DNA of 25,204 nucleotides, taken from the IMG/VR virus record IMGVR_UViG_3300044615_000517, positions 1 to 25,204 of that record. One strand, given 5' to 3'. Below the pieces are notes generated by a model. The model saw nothing but the letters and a program-made list of their open reading frames with translations. It searched no databases and was not told the DNA's origin. This DNA comes from a virus. Below, piece by piece: positions 7,053 to 14,684 of this stretch (its first letter is position 1; every line of letters begins with the position of its first letter). A program made the translations under genes and the position numbers.

Positions 7053-7454
7053 TTAGGTTATTCGCCTACTCACCACCGCCTCAAACAGCCGCCGCGCCGT
7101 TGGCTCTTGCTGGTCGGCAATGTCATCCGTTGTAGGCCATCTGCCCCGGTGTTGCTCCGCCTGATCTTCCGGCCCCATAACATACGGCCCATAGGCCCGA
7201 TTGCCCCTACGTGACCGTACAGCATTGCCAAGCACGCCGGTAACGGCATTCGTGGACGTGCTAATCTCAAACGTCCAGTGTCGCCCCAGGTCGCCGGTAC
7301 GTGTGTACGTCGGCACGGATGGCGGCGCGTACAGAGTGTAATTGCCCAGGTGGTCAACCAGGTGGGCGCATACAGCTTCGACGCCATCGTGCATGATGTC
7401 CTGCATGTCGATGCGGTGTAGGTCGGTGCGGTCGCGAAAGGTAATGTCGATCAT
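7053..7454 (-). CDS. HK97 gp10-like / minor head-tail protein
   Basis: A 133-residue protein starting MIDITFRDRTDLHRIDMQ. Motifs typical of the HK97 gp10-like tail-completion family are visible: a central tyrosine/arginine strand pattern TYTRTGDLGRHWTFEIS (49-65), a strand with VTGVLGNAV (71-79), then RAYGPYVMGPEDQAEQH and a C-terminal helix with RRLFEAVVSRRI. Such proteins usually sit after the connectors; here the gene lies between portal and capsid. It is 40 bases after the portal-F gene, with a GAGGG ribosome site, and is the last gene before the terminator hairpin. Assignment is moderate because the family is diverse. Confidence 0.65.
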   Translation of the reverse strand: MIDITFRDRTDLHRIDMQDIMHDGVEAVCAHLVDHLGNYTLYAPPSVPTYTRTGDLGRHWTFEISTSTNAVTGVLGNAVRSRRGNRAYGPYVMGPEDQAEQHRGRWPTTDDIADQQEPTARRLFEAVVSRRIT

Positions 7455-7493
7455 ACAACCCTCTTCCAGACATCAACCGTGTCTATACTACGA

Positions 7494-9986
7494 TTAATCG
7501 AAGCCCTCTACAACTGGAACGGGTGTCAACCAGCAACGACAGCGCGGGTGCAGCGGTGGCATAGCGCCGGCCCAACCTGCCTGAACATCGGCGGTGGTTT
7601 GGTTGAGCGGCCCGCATTGCGGACAGGTGCGCTCATCACCCACAGCCTGCCAGCGCATTTTCTTGATGATTCGGCTATTTCGCCATGCGGCCCGGTTGCC
7701 CTCGGCATAGGCTCTAGTAATCTCCGTGGTCGCGATCATCTCGGCGCGCAGCCTGCCAAGCGCCGTCCTATCCAACTGTTGCACCAACTGGCGATAGCTC
7801 AAGTTATTGCGAATCCACTCACCAAAGATAGTACGCAGCGCATTCTCTGTCGTCTGCGTCATCGTGTCGAGTAATGCGTTAGCATAACCGTCGCCCAACC
7901 CTATCCCAAGCTGGCCGCCGCCTGTCACCCATTGCAAAGCGTTGACATTGATCATATCCCAGTCAACACCGGTCACGCTGACGGCCTTTGTCACGCCAAG
8001 CAGATATTCCACCTGGCGCTGGCCCACATCAGCGCCCAACAACACGCCATCGGTGAGCATGTCCACCAGGGCATCACGCACGATATTGCGATTATCGCGC
8101 CAGCGCTCAATGGCCTTATCTACCGTCACATTGCTTGTGGTGGTATTCTCTGGCGCTACTTTCAGCAACACCGTCTGAAACGCAACGTAAAGGCGCTTGG
8201 CGTGCTTGTTCTCTAGCGCCTCGCGTTCAGCGTCGCTACCATCCGCCCCCGGCATATCGTCGTCACGGGTAGCTTTCCCAGTCACGAAAAAATTTTCTTC
8301 AGGTGCGACCCCCTGGCGCACTTCGGCGTAGATGCTCTCTAATTCGCCTTGCGTGAGGTAGGCTGCTTTGAATGCTGACCAGTGGCGATCTGCCTTGCGC
8401 TTGAGCCACTTGCGATAGGCTTTAGCTTCCTGCTGGCGCATATCGTCGCCAACTTCTAAAGCCTGGTCGGGCGGCGCGTCCTGCGTCGGCTCATCTTGTG
8501 GCGCCATCAGTTGCCGGGGTTGCGCAACAGTGATGGTGTTTTCCACTGGCAGTAAATCGGTCGGCAACCCCATCAGGGTAAACATCGCTTCTACCGGCAC
8601 GCCCAGCGCCTTGCCGGCGGCGATGGCCTCGAATTTGGCTTTATACTCTGATGGCGGCGGCTGTGGCAACGGTGGCAATCCCAGCCCCGCACGCGCCTCT
8701 TCACGCGTCACAATGCCAGCCGTAACCTGATACTGGTAGACTTGCGACAATTGTGTCTGTTGGCTACTCGTGTCCGGTTGAGCGGGTGCCGATTGCACCG
8801 GCTCTGACAATAATCGTTCACCGCGTCCATCGGCCAGTGGCATCAAGTTGTAATACGTCTGCCGCAACTCATCAATTGTTTGCAGTCGTTCAGCGGCGCT
8901 TTGCTCGGCTAATTGCATTCCACGATCAGCGATGCGCACGTCCTGGAACGTTCCGATAAGATTTTCGCCATAGAGAGGTAGAACATCATTCGTGATTTTC
9001 TCGGCAATGGCAACACACGCCGGCCATACACCATACTCTTTTAATGTCGCCTTGCCCGCTTTGCTGTTGGCCTCGGTGGCATTGACAGCCAGCACAGATG
9101 CCAGCCCAGGCGCGTAGATGCCAAAAATCTCTTCCTTGTTTTTCTCGCGTCCCGCCAAAAACTCCATATCGCGTTGCGACAACGCCATGTTGATCCACTG
9201 GACGCCGCCTTTGCCGACATTGCGCAGCATCATCATTTGGCGACGGACACCGCCGTGCTTGCTATTGACATCCGCCTTAATCTTCTCCCAGGCGTCGTTT
9301 TCGATGGCGTCAGCAAATGCCAGCGCCCCCGGCGCCTTCGCGTTATCCTTGTCGAAATAGTTAGTGTTCCACTTCTGCATCGCCATGTCACCAGTGGCAA
9401 CAGTCGCCAAAGCCTCGATGGGCGACAACCCCCAAAACGGATTCGTGGGGTTGAATCGCTTAAAATGCACAACTTCGTGCGGCTGTAAAATAATTTCAGT
9501 TCCGTCATTTTCGTAGACATAGCCGCGAATGAACATGCGGCCATCGGGAATAGGCTTTACCATGTGCGTGGGAATCACCCAAATCTCGTCCGGTTCTGCT
9601 GTCTCGCTGGTCTTATTCAGCCACCAGAAGGCATTACCAGTAAGACGGTAATAACTGGCGGTAGCCTCCAAAAACTCAAAGCGCGACATTGACGGGTTGG
9701 GGTGGCGCAATCGCAACTCGAACGGGTGATTGACGATGTGTTCGGTTTTTTCCTGCTTCAACTCGGCAACATCGAACGCCGTCAGCGCAACGTCCTGCGC
9801 AACGACGGAGATCGCCATTTGTACCCAGGACAGCCGATTATACAAATCGCTCTGCGCCTGTGGCAGCGTCCGATCCGGAATGTTGTATTGCTCACTGTCC
9901 GCCATGACACGCAGCCAGTCCGCCTGCACACGGTCGTCGGCCTTGCGATACCCAAACCGCTCTGCAATTCTATCGATGATGCCCAT
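7494..9986 (-). CDS. Portal protein fused to Mu-F/SPP1-gp7-like head morphogenesis domain
   Basis: An 830-residue fusion. Residues 1 to about 400 are a HK97-type portal (MGIIDRIAERFGYRKAD; YNRLSWVQMAISVVAQDVA; LTGNAFWWLNK; HEVVHFKRFNPTNPFWGLSP; GIYAPGLASVLAVNATEANS), forming the DNA-translocation channel at one capsid vertex. A Gln/Pro-rich linker around 405-510 follows. The C-terminal part (about 545-830) carries the Mu gpF/SPP1 gp7 minor head signature: EMIATTEITRAYAEGNRAAW, then CPQC (788-791) and HPRCRC (813-818), a likely zinc site. gp7-like proteins bind the portal and enter the procapsid, so fusion gives a fixed stoichiometry. The start overlaps the preceding 74-aa gene by 17 bases. 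Confidence 0.92.
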   Translation of the reverse strand: MGIIDRIAERFGYRKADDRVQADWLRVMADSEQYNIPDRTLPQAQSDLYNRLSWVQMAISVVAQDVALTAFDVAELKQEKTEHIVNHPFELRLRHPNPSMSRFEFLEATASYYRLTGNAFWWLNKTSETAEPDEIWVIPTHMVKPIPDGRMFIRGYVYENDGTEIILQPHEVVHFKRFNPTNPFWGLSPIEALATVATGDMAMQKWNTNYFDKDNAKAPGALAFADAIENDAWEKIKADVNSKHGGVRRQMMMLRNVGKGGVQWINMALSQRDMEFLAGREKNKEEIFGIYAPGLASVLAVNATEANSKAGKATLKEYGVWPACVAIAEKITNDVLPLYGENLIGTFQDVRIADRGMQLAEQSAAERLQTIDELRQTYYNLMPLADGRGERLLSEPVQSAPAQPDTSSQQTQLSQVYQYQVTAGIVTREEARAGLGLPPLPQPPPSEYKAKFEAIAAGKALGVPVEAMFTLMGLPTDLLPVENTITVAQPRQLMAPQDEPTQDAPPDQALEVGDDMRQQEAKAYRKWLKRKADRHWSAFKAAYLTQGELESIYAEVRQGVAPEENFFVTGKATRDDDMPGADGSDAEREALENKHAKRLYVAFQTVLLKVAPENTTTSNVTVDKAIERWRDNRNIVRDALVDMLTDGVLLGADVGQRQVEYLLGVTKAVSVTGVDWDMINVNALQWVTGGGQLGIGLGDGYANALLDTMTQTTENALRTIFGEWIRNNLSYRQLVQQLDRTALGRLRAEMIATTEITRAYAEGNRAAWRNSRIIKKMRWQAVGDERTCPQCGPLNQTTADVQAGWAGAMPPLHPRCRCWLTPVPVVEGFD

Positions 9987-10194
9987 ACGCCGCCTTTTTT
10001 AATTGCTTGCCCGTTGGCAATGGTTCCATGCCCATCGCCTTGCGCCAGTATTGCGCCATGCTCATGGATAGCCGGTAGGCCGTCTCCGCGTCGCCGGCTG
10101 AAATCGCCACCATATCGCACGGTTGCCCGTCTATGCTGTGAATACGCATGACGCCGTTTGCGTCCACGCTTGCCTGTAGTGTGATAGTCTGCAT
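9970..10194 (-). CDS. Small hypothetical protein between terminase and portal
   Basis: A 74-residue protein starting MQTITLQASVDANGVMRI. The ATG at 10194 is preceded by TAGGAG at good spacing, while the longer in-frame reading to 10374 would lie inside the terminase gene, so the short form is chosen. The N-terminal half looks like strands (LQASVDANGVMRIHSIDG), followed by a helical part (DAETAYRLSMSMAQYWRKA) and a basic tail (GKQLKKAAYGHHR). I do not recognise a family. It sits 7 bases after the large terminase and overlaps the portal start, the place where phages often have small portal- or terminase-associated factors. Confidence 0.75.
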   Translation of the reverse strand: MQTITLQASVDANGVMRIHSIDGQPCDMVAISAGDAETAYRLSMSMAQYWRKAMGMEPLPTGKQLKKAAYGHHR

Positions 10195-10201
10195 TACGCT
10201 C

Positions 10202-11851
10202 CTACGCAAAATCAACCAGGGCCGCTGCATCAACAACTCTGAATATATGGTCAGGCGCCGCCGCCAAAACAAATCCGTCGCCATCATCCGGCGACCGCCC
10301 ACCGTGACGCTTGCGAAAAATGTCTTTATCCTCAAGCTTGCGCACCGTCCGCCCGGCCTTGCCAACAAACTCAAATAACCGGTCGGTAAGGTCCTCCTCT
10401 AATAATGGCGACGGATTGACAACGACATACCCTAGCAGTGTTTCGGCGGCTTCGGCGTACATTTCCGTTGCTAGATTGGCATACTTTTCTTCATTCCGTG
10501 GCAACCCGCCAAAATTAGCTTCGACTAGGCGAATGGTCTCAAACATTGCCCTGAATGCAAGATCTCGCCGCAACGGGTCAATGATACCGCCCGCAAAGCC
10601 GCCACCGCCATCAACACGCAGGTCAAGCCGCCTAGCGCCTTGCGTCACCAGCCACTCACACAGAACGAATAACGAATCACGATAAGCGTTGGTGTCCTGC
10701 CCCTGAATAGCAGCGTGCCGCCAGATGCGTCCATTGTGGCGACAATAGATCGTGCCGGCATCTGTACCATAGCGGGCAGCGTCAATGCCGATTCGTGCAA
10801 CCTCTGGCTCAATTGACGTAGCTGGGCGCTTACAGGCCACCTCGTAACGCCCAGCCGTGACGAATGCCCGTTCGGACAAGTTAGCCGGCGCCACCCCTAG
10901 CACACGGAACATGCACTCCGCATCGGGCTTGTAAATCACACCTGGTCGCCACGGTAACTCAAACGTGTGGTGATCAGCGCTGTGTTCGGTCACAGTCTCG
11001 CAATGCTCACGCGTCATGTTCTCGACATACTCACGCCGCACGGCTCCCGGCACAATTTCCCGGTCGGCTAACACGTTGGGATGCCACACGCACGAGATCT
11101 GAAAGTTGGCTACATCGGGCCGGCTACGCTGCTTGTAAAACTTGCTGGTGCGCGTGCGGGGATTTGCCAGCATCAACACAATGGCAATACCGCCGCTTGT
11201 CATGGATTCGATGGCGTCGAATACGAAGTCAGCCACGCCCTCCGCCTCATCAACAATGAACATGAGGTACTTACCATGTTGGCCCTGTACCCGCTCCGTG
11301 CCTTTGCCGTGGTTGTCGCTGGTAGCACGCCCCTTAGCGAAGTGGTTGCCGCTCAGTTTTAGCTCTGGCACTTCCAGCACACGTCCAGGCAAAGCGGCAA
11401 CACGCCGGTCGGTTCGGATCTCCTTCCAAAGTAGATCGTTGATCTGCTCATAGGATGGCGCAAAACTGTAAATGATAGCCGGCGGACAAGTGTCAAAGAA
11501 GTGGGAGAAGATACCAGAGGCGCATTTACTTTTACCTATGGTATGGCCTGCTTCAACCCGTATCCGGTTCTTAATCACCTGGCCGGGTGTCCAGTATTGC
11601 AACTGGTCAGCGGTACAGGTGCCTTGCTCGTAGTCGTAACGCTCATGTAGTTGGCGCAAAGCAAGCTCATACGCTTGCACCACCTCCACCTGGCCCGGGT
11701 GATCAGCGTCACCGGCCCACGGATGCCAGCCGAGTTTATCGGTGATATAGCGCAGCGGCTTAAAGCGGTATTGCTCGAATCGATTTTTGCCGGATATGCC
11801 ACGACGACGGCGCTCTTTTTCAATTTTGACTTTAAGCAGGAGACTGTCCAC
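10202..11851 (-). CDS. terL: Terminase large subunit
   Basis: A 549-residue packaging motor. The ATPase domain has a Walker A-like AGHTIGKS (101-108) and Walker B YLMFIVDEAEG (195-205; Asp201, Glu202), with the coupling-type motif LMLANPRT (226-233). The C-terminal RNase H-like nuclease has candidate metal-binding acids Asp357 in RIGIDAARYGTD, Asp414 in LRVDGGGGFAGG and Asp522-Asp525 in SPDDGDGF. It would cut concatemeric phage DNA and pump it through the portal. The gene overlaps the small terminase gene by 20 bases. Length and domain order are normal. Confidence 0.94.
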   Translation of the reverse strand: MDSLLLKVKIEKERRRRGISGKNRFEQYRFKPLRYITDKLGWHPWAGDADHPGQVEVVQAYELALRQLHERYDYEQGTCTADQLQYWTPGQVIKNRIRVEAGHTIGKSKCASGIFSHFFDTCPPAIIYSFAPSYEQINDLLWKEIRTDRRVAALPGRVLEVPELKLSGNHFAKGRATSDNHGKGTERVQGQHGKYLMFIVDEAEGVADFVFDAIESMTSGGIAIVLMLANPRTRTSKFYKQRSRPDVANFQISCVWHPNVLADREIVPGAVRREYVENMTREHCETVTEHSADHHTFELPWRPGVIYKPDAECMFRVLGVAPANLSERAFVTAGRYEVACKRPATSIEPEVARIGIDAARYGTDAGTIYCRHNGRIWRHAAIQGQDTNAYRDSLFVLCEWLVTQGARRLDLRVDGGGGFAGGIIDPLRRDLAFRAMFETIRLVEANFGGLPRNEEKYANLATEMYAEAAETLLGYVVVNPSPLLEEDLTDRLFEFVGKAGRTVRKLEDKDIFRKRHGGRSPDDGDGFVLAAAPDHIFRVVDAAALVDFA

Positions 11852-12380
11852 GGCGCGTCACTTGCTCTAAAGGTTCGCCCGCCTCTAGTCGGTCTAATTG
11901 TTCGTCGGTAAGCTCAGATAGGTTAACGTTGAGATTCTGCTGCTTCACCGGCGCATCCAATCCCAGCAGCTTGCACCGGCGTTCGATGCACGACATCACG
12001 CCGGCGAGAAAGGCGGGGTTGCCGTCGCGCTGCTCTCTCTCCATTGTCGCCCTGACAACGTTGGGCTTGCCGTCCTTGCTCTTGCCGTCGCTCTCCTGGC
12101 GCGCCCTGGTGCGTTCGTTTTTCGACTGCTCCCATGCCGCCCAATATTCCCGCTCTAAAATGTCCAGGCGCTCCAACTCCCGTTGCTTTGCCTCATTCAT
12201 GTCCATAATGGACGATTCACGCCACCGTTGCTGAATCAGTTTCAGATCGTGATTAACCTGCCCCTGTGACACGCCAACCACCTCAGCAATGTCGCGCTGC
12301 GTGCGGCCTTGCAGGTATAAGCGCGTGATCTGGACTAAGTCTTCCTCACGCTGGAATGGTGTTCGTTTTCGTGCTGCCAT
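11832..12380 (-). CDS. terS: Terminase small subunit-like DNA-binding protein
   Basis: A 182-residue protein directly upstream of, and overlapping, the large terminase. An N-terminal helix-turn-helix is visible (about 20-55: ITRLYLQGRTQRDIAEVVGV, then SQGQVNHDLKLI), followed by a long charged coiled-coil region (EAKQRELERLDILEREYWAA and onward) for oligomerisation, and a C-terminal tail (LSELTDEQLDRLEAGEPLE) that may contact the large subunit. Small subunits recognise the packaging start and regulate the motor. The gene is divergent from the regulator gene at 12477; an AAGG ribosome site precedes its ATG, but I see no convincing promoter for it in the 96-base gap. Confidence 0.82.
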   Translation of the reverse strand: MAARKRTPFQREEDLVQITRLYLQGRTQRDIAEVVGVSQGQVNHDLKLIQQRWRESSIMDMNEAKQRELERLDILEREYWAAWEQSKNERTRARQESDGKSKDGKPNVVRATMEREQRDGNPAFLAGVMSCIERRCKLLGLDAPVKQQNLNVNLSELTDEQLDRLEAGEPLEQVTRRGQSPA

Positions 12381-12425
12381 ATCAACCTTAAAGAAATCGA
12401 CTTTTCTTACGAGTTTCGCCCCAAA

Positions 12426-12465
12426 CTGTAGACAAGGGCGCTCCCTTGTGATATACTATCTACAG
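12426..12465. promoter_or_regulatory. Nested inverted repeats over the promoter (candidate operator)
   Basis: Two inverted repeats are present. The inner one, ACAAGGG (12432-12438) and CCCTTGT (12443-12449) around CGCT, fills the spacer between -35 and -10. The outer one, CTGTAGA (12426-12432) and TCTACAG (12459-12465), covers the -35 box and the start of the transcript. The two are not concentric. The layout fits an operator at which a dimeric regulator, most likely the ribbon-helix-helix-like protein encoded next, blocks polymerase. Confidence 0.65.
12429..12457 (+). promoter_or_regulatory. Near-consensus promoter for the plus-strand cassette
   Basis: TAGACA (12429-12434) and TATACT (12452-12457) are separated by 17 bases, each one mismatch from the housekeeping-sigma consensus, and TG precedes the -10 as an extended element (TGATATACT). 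An AGGAGGT ribosome site at 12464-12470 and ATG at 12477 follow, so the leader is very short. It drives the regulator and radical SAM genes. Confidence 0.82.
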
Positions 12466-12476
12466 GAGGTACACAG

Positions 12477-12683
12477 ATGCAAGTTCGTAAATCAATCAAG
12501 TTATCCGCCGACCTTTGGCGAAAGCTTGAAGCCATCGCCGCCGATGTCCAGGCCATTGCGCCACCTGGACAGGGAACCGGACAGCCGTCTTGGCGCTCAC
12601 TGTTTAGCGAGATTGCAAAAGGCAATCTTATTGTTACACGAAAGGAACAAACTCATGACCAATCTCAAGACTCGAACCTATGA
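12477..12683 (+). CDS. Ribbon-helix-helix-like DNA-binding regulator
   Basis: A 68-residue protein. The first part, MQVRKSIKLSADLWRKLEAI, is the beta-strand plus first helix typical of ribbon-helix-helix repressors (alternating basic residues in the strand, then Leu/Trp/Leu/Ile helix). A second helix follows at about 38-48 (SWRSLFSEIAKG). The 9-residue insert with Pro/Gly between the helices is longer than usual. The start is fixed by a strong AGGAGGT ribosome site. It heads a two-gene plus-strand unit, with its 3' end overlapping the radical SAM gene by 29 bases, and it is the natural candidate to bind the inverted repeats in its own promoter (inference). Its C-terminal residues (KEQTHDQSQDSNL) look unstructured. 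Confidence 0.75.
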   Translation: MQVRKSIKLSADLWRKLEAIAADVQAIAPPGQGTGQPSWRSLFSEIAKGNLIVTRKEQTHDQSQDSNL

Positions 12684-13482
12684 ACTCGAAGACAACGGTT
12701 GGAGCGTCAAAGGTTGCTCCATTGTCTACGCTCCTCGCGGTCAAGCTGGCGAATATGCCAAGCTTGCGACGAACCCTTACCGCGGATGCGGCCATGCCTG
12801 CGCTTATTGTTATGTTCCGAAGGTTCTCAAAATGGATCGCCCCACCTTCGACGCTGGCGCATTCCCTCGCACTGACTTTCTCGACGCCTTACGCAAGGAC
12901 GCCCGCAAGTATCAGGCGCTTGGCATTACTGAACAGGTTATGCTCAGTTTCACCACTGACCCCTATCACCCCGGCAACAACTCGCTGACCCGTGACGTGT
13001 TGACCACGTTGCAGAGCTACGGACTTGGCGTCTGTACGCTGACCAAAGGTGGCAGTCGGTCGATTCGTGACATTGACATCTTTCGCCCTGACCGTGACGC
13101 CTTTGCCAGTACCTTGACCACACTTGACGACGATTTTAGCCGCAAGTGGGAGCGGGGCGCCCAACTCCCCGGCGACCGTATCGCAACGCTTAAGCGCTTT
13201 CACGACGCTGGGATCTTTACTTGGGTCAGCCTGGAACCGACACTCAACACCGAATCCAGTTTGGCAATTATCGAACACACACACGAGTTTGTTGACCTGT
13301 ACAAAATCGGTCGGGCCAACTACCTGCCCATGACCAACACGACCGATTGGGAATCGTACACCCACCGCATTTTGGAAATGGTCAACCGGCTTGGCGTCAA
13401 GCATTACATTAAAAAGGATCTTCAGCCCTTTTTACCCGCTGGTTACTACAACCCGAAATATATCAACCAGCATCACGGTTAA
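12655..13482 (+). CDS. Radical SAM protein, SPL/SplB-like (COG1533 type)
   Basis: A 275-residue protein. Cys45, Cys49 and Cys52 in NPYRGCGHACAYCYVPKVL form the CxxxCxxC cluster-binding motif with an aromatic before the last cysteine, as in radical SAM enzymes that bind a 4Fe-4S cluster and cleave SAM. The context NPYRGCxHxCxYCY matches the spore photoproduct lyase-like group. Further fold features: MLSFTTDPYHPGN (96-108), LTKGGSRSIRDID (129-141), FTWVSLEPTLN (188-198). The start at 12655 (AGGAAC ribosome site) is chosen; the frame is open to 12289, but only antisense to the terminase. It is co-transcribed with the regulator and overlaps the opposite-strand methyltransferase-like gene by 20 bases at the 3' ends. 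The substrate is unknown: DNA-lesion repair or base/nucleotide modification are possibilities. Confidence 0.9.
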   Translation: MTNLKTRTYELEDNGWSVKGCSIVYAPRGQAGEYAKLATNPYRGCGHACAYCYVPKVLKMDRPTFDAGAFPRTDFLDALRKDARKYQALGITEQVMLSFTTDPYHPGNNSLTRDVLTTLQSYGLGVCTLTKGGSRSIRDIDIFRPDRDAFASTLTTLDDDFSRKWERGAQLPGDRIATLKRFHDAGIFTWVSLEPTLNTESSLAIIEHTHEFVDLYKIGRANYLPMTNTTDWESYTHRILEMVNRLGVKHYIKKDLQPFLPAGYYNPKYINQHHG

Positions 13483-14083
13483 ATAGTCCAGCATAGTGCG
13501 TCATTTGTTGCGCATGTCCACAATAGTATCCGGCCCAGCGAGTCAGCGTATAGCCACGTTGACTCGCTTTTTCTTGCAGCAATTCTTTGCATATTTCCAA
13601 GTAGTTGGCATACAGCGTATTGTTGCCGTAGACGCTGACCACATCCCGCAAGCTCTCCACTTTCCAACCGCCATTCATCTCGAGTCCCTGCCGTAGACCG
13701 TCATTAACGACAATTGCCAACGTTGGCGGAAACGGGCGGTCGCTCAGGAAGAAGGCGTCAAGCACCGGCCACGGCGCGCCATAGGGATCGCAATCCAGGA
13801 AGTTAACCGGCAAGTGAGAACCCACACCAGCCGCCAACGCCATCTCGCAATCACATTCATAGACGGCCCAGGCTGGCCGCTGTACGGCAAGAACCTTAGT
13901 CTTATCAGCATCCTTTTCAAAAACAACACCCTGCGCAATGTCCATATAGCATTGATTCCAGATCGCGCCGTAGCCGCCGTGTGTTTCCATTACTACTGGA
14001 TTATCGACCAGCTTTAGCAAATTGCGGCGCAGTGAAGTCTTCAAAAGATACGTCGAATTGTCCTTCTTCTTCCTCGTCGTCAT
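13463..14083 (-). CDS. Methyltransferase-like protein with Trm1-type DPYG motif
   Basis: A 206-residue protein of apparent Rossmann methyltransferase type. METHGGYGAIW (32-42) looks like motif I, GVVFEKDADK (52-61) like the acidic ribose-binding region, and NFLDCDPYGAPWPVLDAFF (94-112) strongly recalls the catalytic D-x-DP(F/Y)G-x-P segment of Trm1-like tRNA guanine methyltransferases. A substrate-recognition domain of full-length Trm1 is absent, so the substrate may differ. The start at 14083 (GGAG ribosome site) gives an unusually long 83-base overlap with the ParB-like gene; a later in-frame ATG at 13990 would delete the region before motif I. It ends the minus-strand unit and overlaps the convergent radical SAM gene. 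Confidence 0.72.
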   Translation of the reverse strand: MTTRKKKDNSTYLLKTSLRRNLLKLVDNPVVMETHGGYGAIWNQCYMDIAQGVVFEKDADKTKVLAVQRPAWAVYECDCEMALAAGVGSHLPVNFLDCDPYGAPWPVLDAFFLSDRPFPPTLAIVVNDGLRQGLEMNGGWKVESLRDVVSVYGNNTLYANYLEICKELLQEKASQRGYTLTRWAGYYCGHAQQMTHYAGLFNRDAG

Positions 14084-14684
14084 GTTGCTCCAAATAGAAT
14101 CGACAAATGGTCATGATTGCTTCACCGCGATTGCGCAAGCCAGTCGCTAGAATCGCCTTTTCAAAATCGGCTATTTCGTCGGCGTAAATTACCGGCTTGA
14201 TTTGCTTGCGCTTGTCGCCCAACATCCGGTCAGCACTGGCAGCACTGCTCTCTTCAATGGCGGTAGACTGAGCCGCTTCGATAATGGCGGCAATGTCATC
14301 AAAGCCCCAGGAAACTAAGTCTTCCTCAATCCCCCAGTTGGCGAGTTCTTCCCAGCTCCAGTCACCAGCCGCGCCTTTGTGTAGATACACCGTCAACTGT
14401 TGCCGCTCGCGTTCGGTCAATTCCCGGCTGGCAACGCGCACGTCAACTTCGTAATCCATGCCATATTGACCAGCAAGGACGGACAATCTTTGATGCCCAT
14501 TTAGCACAGAATTAAACGGATCAATCGCCAGCGTCTCCACTTGCCCGAACGTTTCCACGCTATCGATCAGCCGTTCGGCTTGCTTCTGCTTGATCGTGCG
14601 CGGGTTGTGTTCCCACGGGATGAGGTCGGCAAGCTTGCGCCGCTCGTTTGTCCAGGTGATGGATTGTGTCTTCTTCTTCGCCAT
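14001..14684 (-). CDS. ParB-like nuclease/CTPase-domain protein
   Basis: A 227-residue protein starting MAKKKTQSITWTNERRKL. The N-terminal ParB/sulfiredoxin-type fold is recognised by LADLIPWEHNPRTIKQKQ (18-35), ETFGQVETLAIDP (44-56) and LNGHQRLSVLAGQ (61-73); GHQR corresponds to the conserved GERR/GHRR box. The C-terminal half is acidic and helical (DDEEEEGQFDVSFEDF) without a clear helix-turn-helix. Start 14684 overlaps the previous stop as TAATG; a GTG at 14699 is possible. Phage ParB-like proteins near terminase genes are common and are thought to bind or nick DNA in packaging or regulation; the exact role is unknown. Confidence 0.85.
   Translation of the reverse strand: MAKKKTQSITWTNERRKLADLIPWEHNPRTIKQKQAERLIDSVETFGQVETLAIDPFNSVLNGHQRLSVLAGQYGMDYEVDVRVASRELTERERQQLTVYLHKGAAGDWSWEELANWGIEEDLVSWGFDDIAAIIEAAQSTAIEESSAASADRMLGDKRKQIKPVIYADEIADFEKAILATGLRNRGEAIMTICRFYLEQHDDEEEEGQFDVSFEDFTAPQFAKAGR

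Noticed and set aside
7479-7490. TATACT on the plus strand near the end of the portal gene
   Set aside because: No matching -35 and no plus-strand gene downstream; a hexamer is expected several times by chance.
10195-10374. Extension of the 74-residue gene to a 134-residue protein
   Set aside because: The added part is within the terminase gene in another frame, whereas 10194 has a good TAGGAG site.
12289-12654. N-terminal extension of the radical SAM gene by 122 codons
   Set aside because: The extension reads antisense through the small terminase gene, then the promoter and the regulator gene; a clear ribosome site and family-like start exist at 12655.
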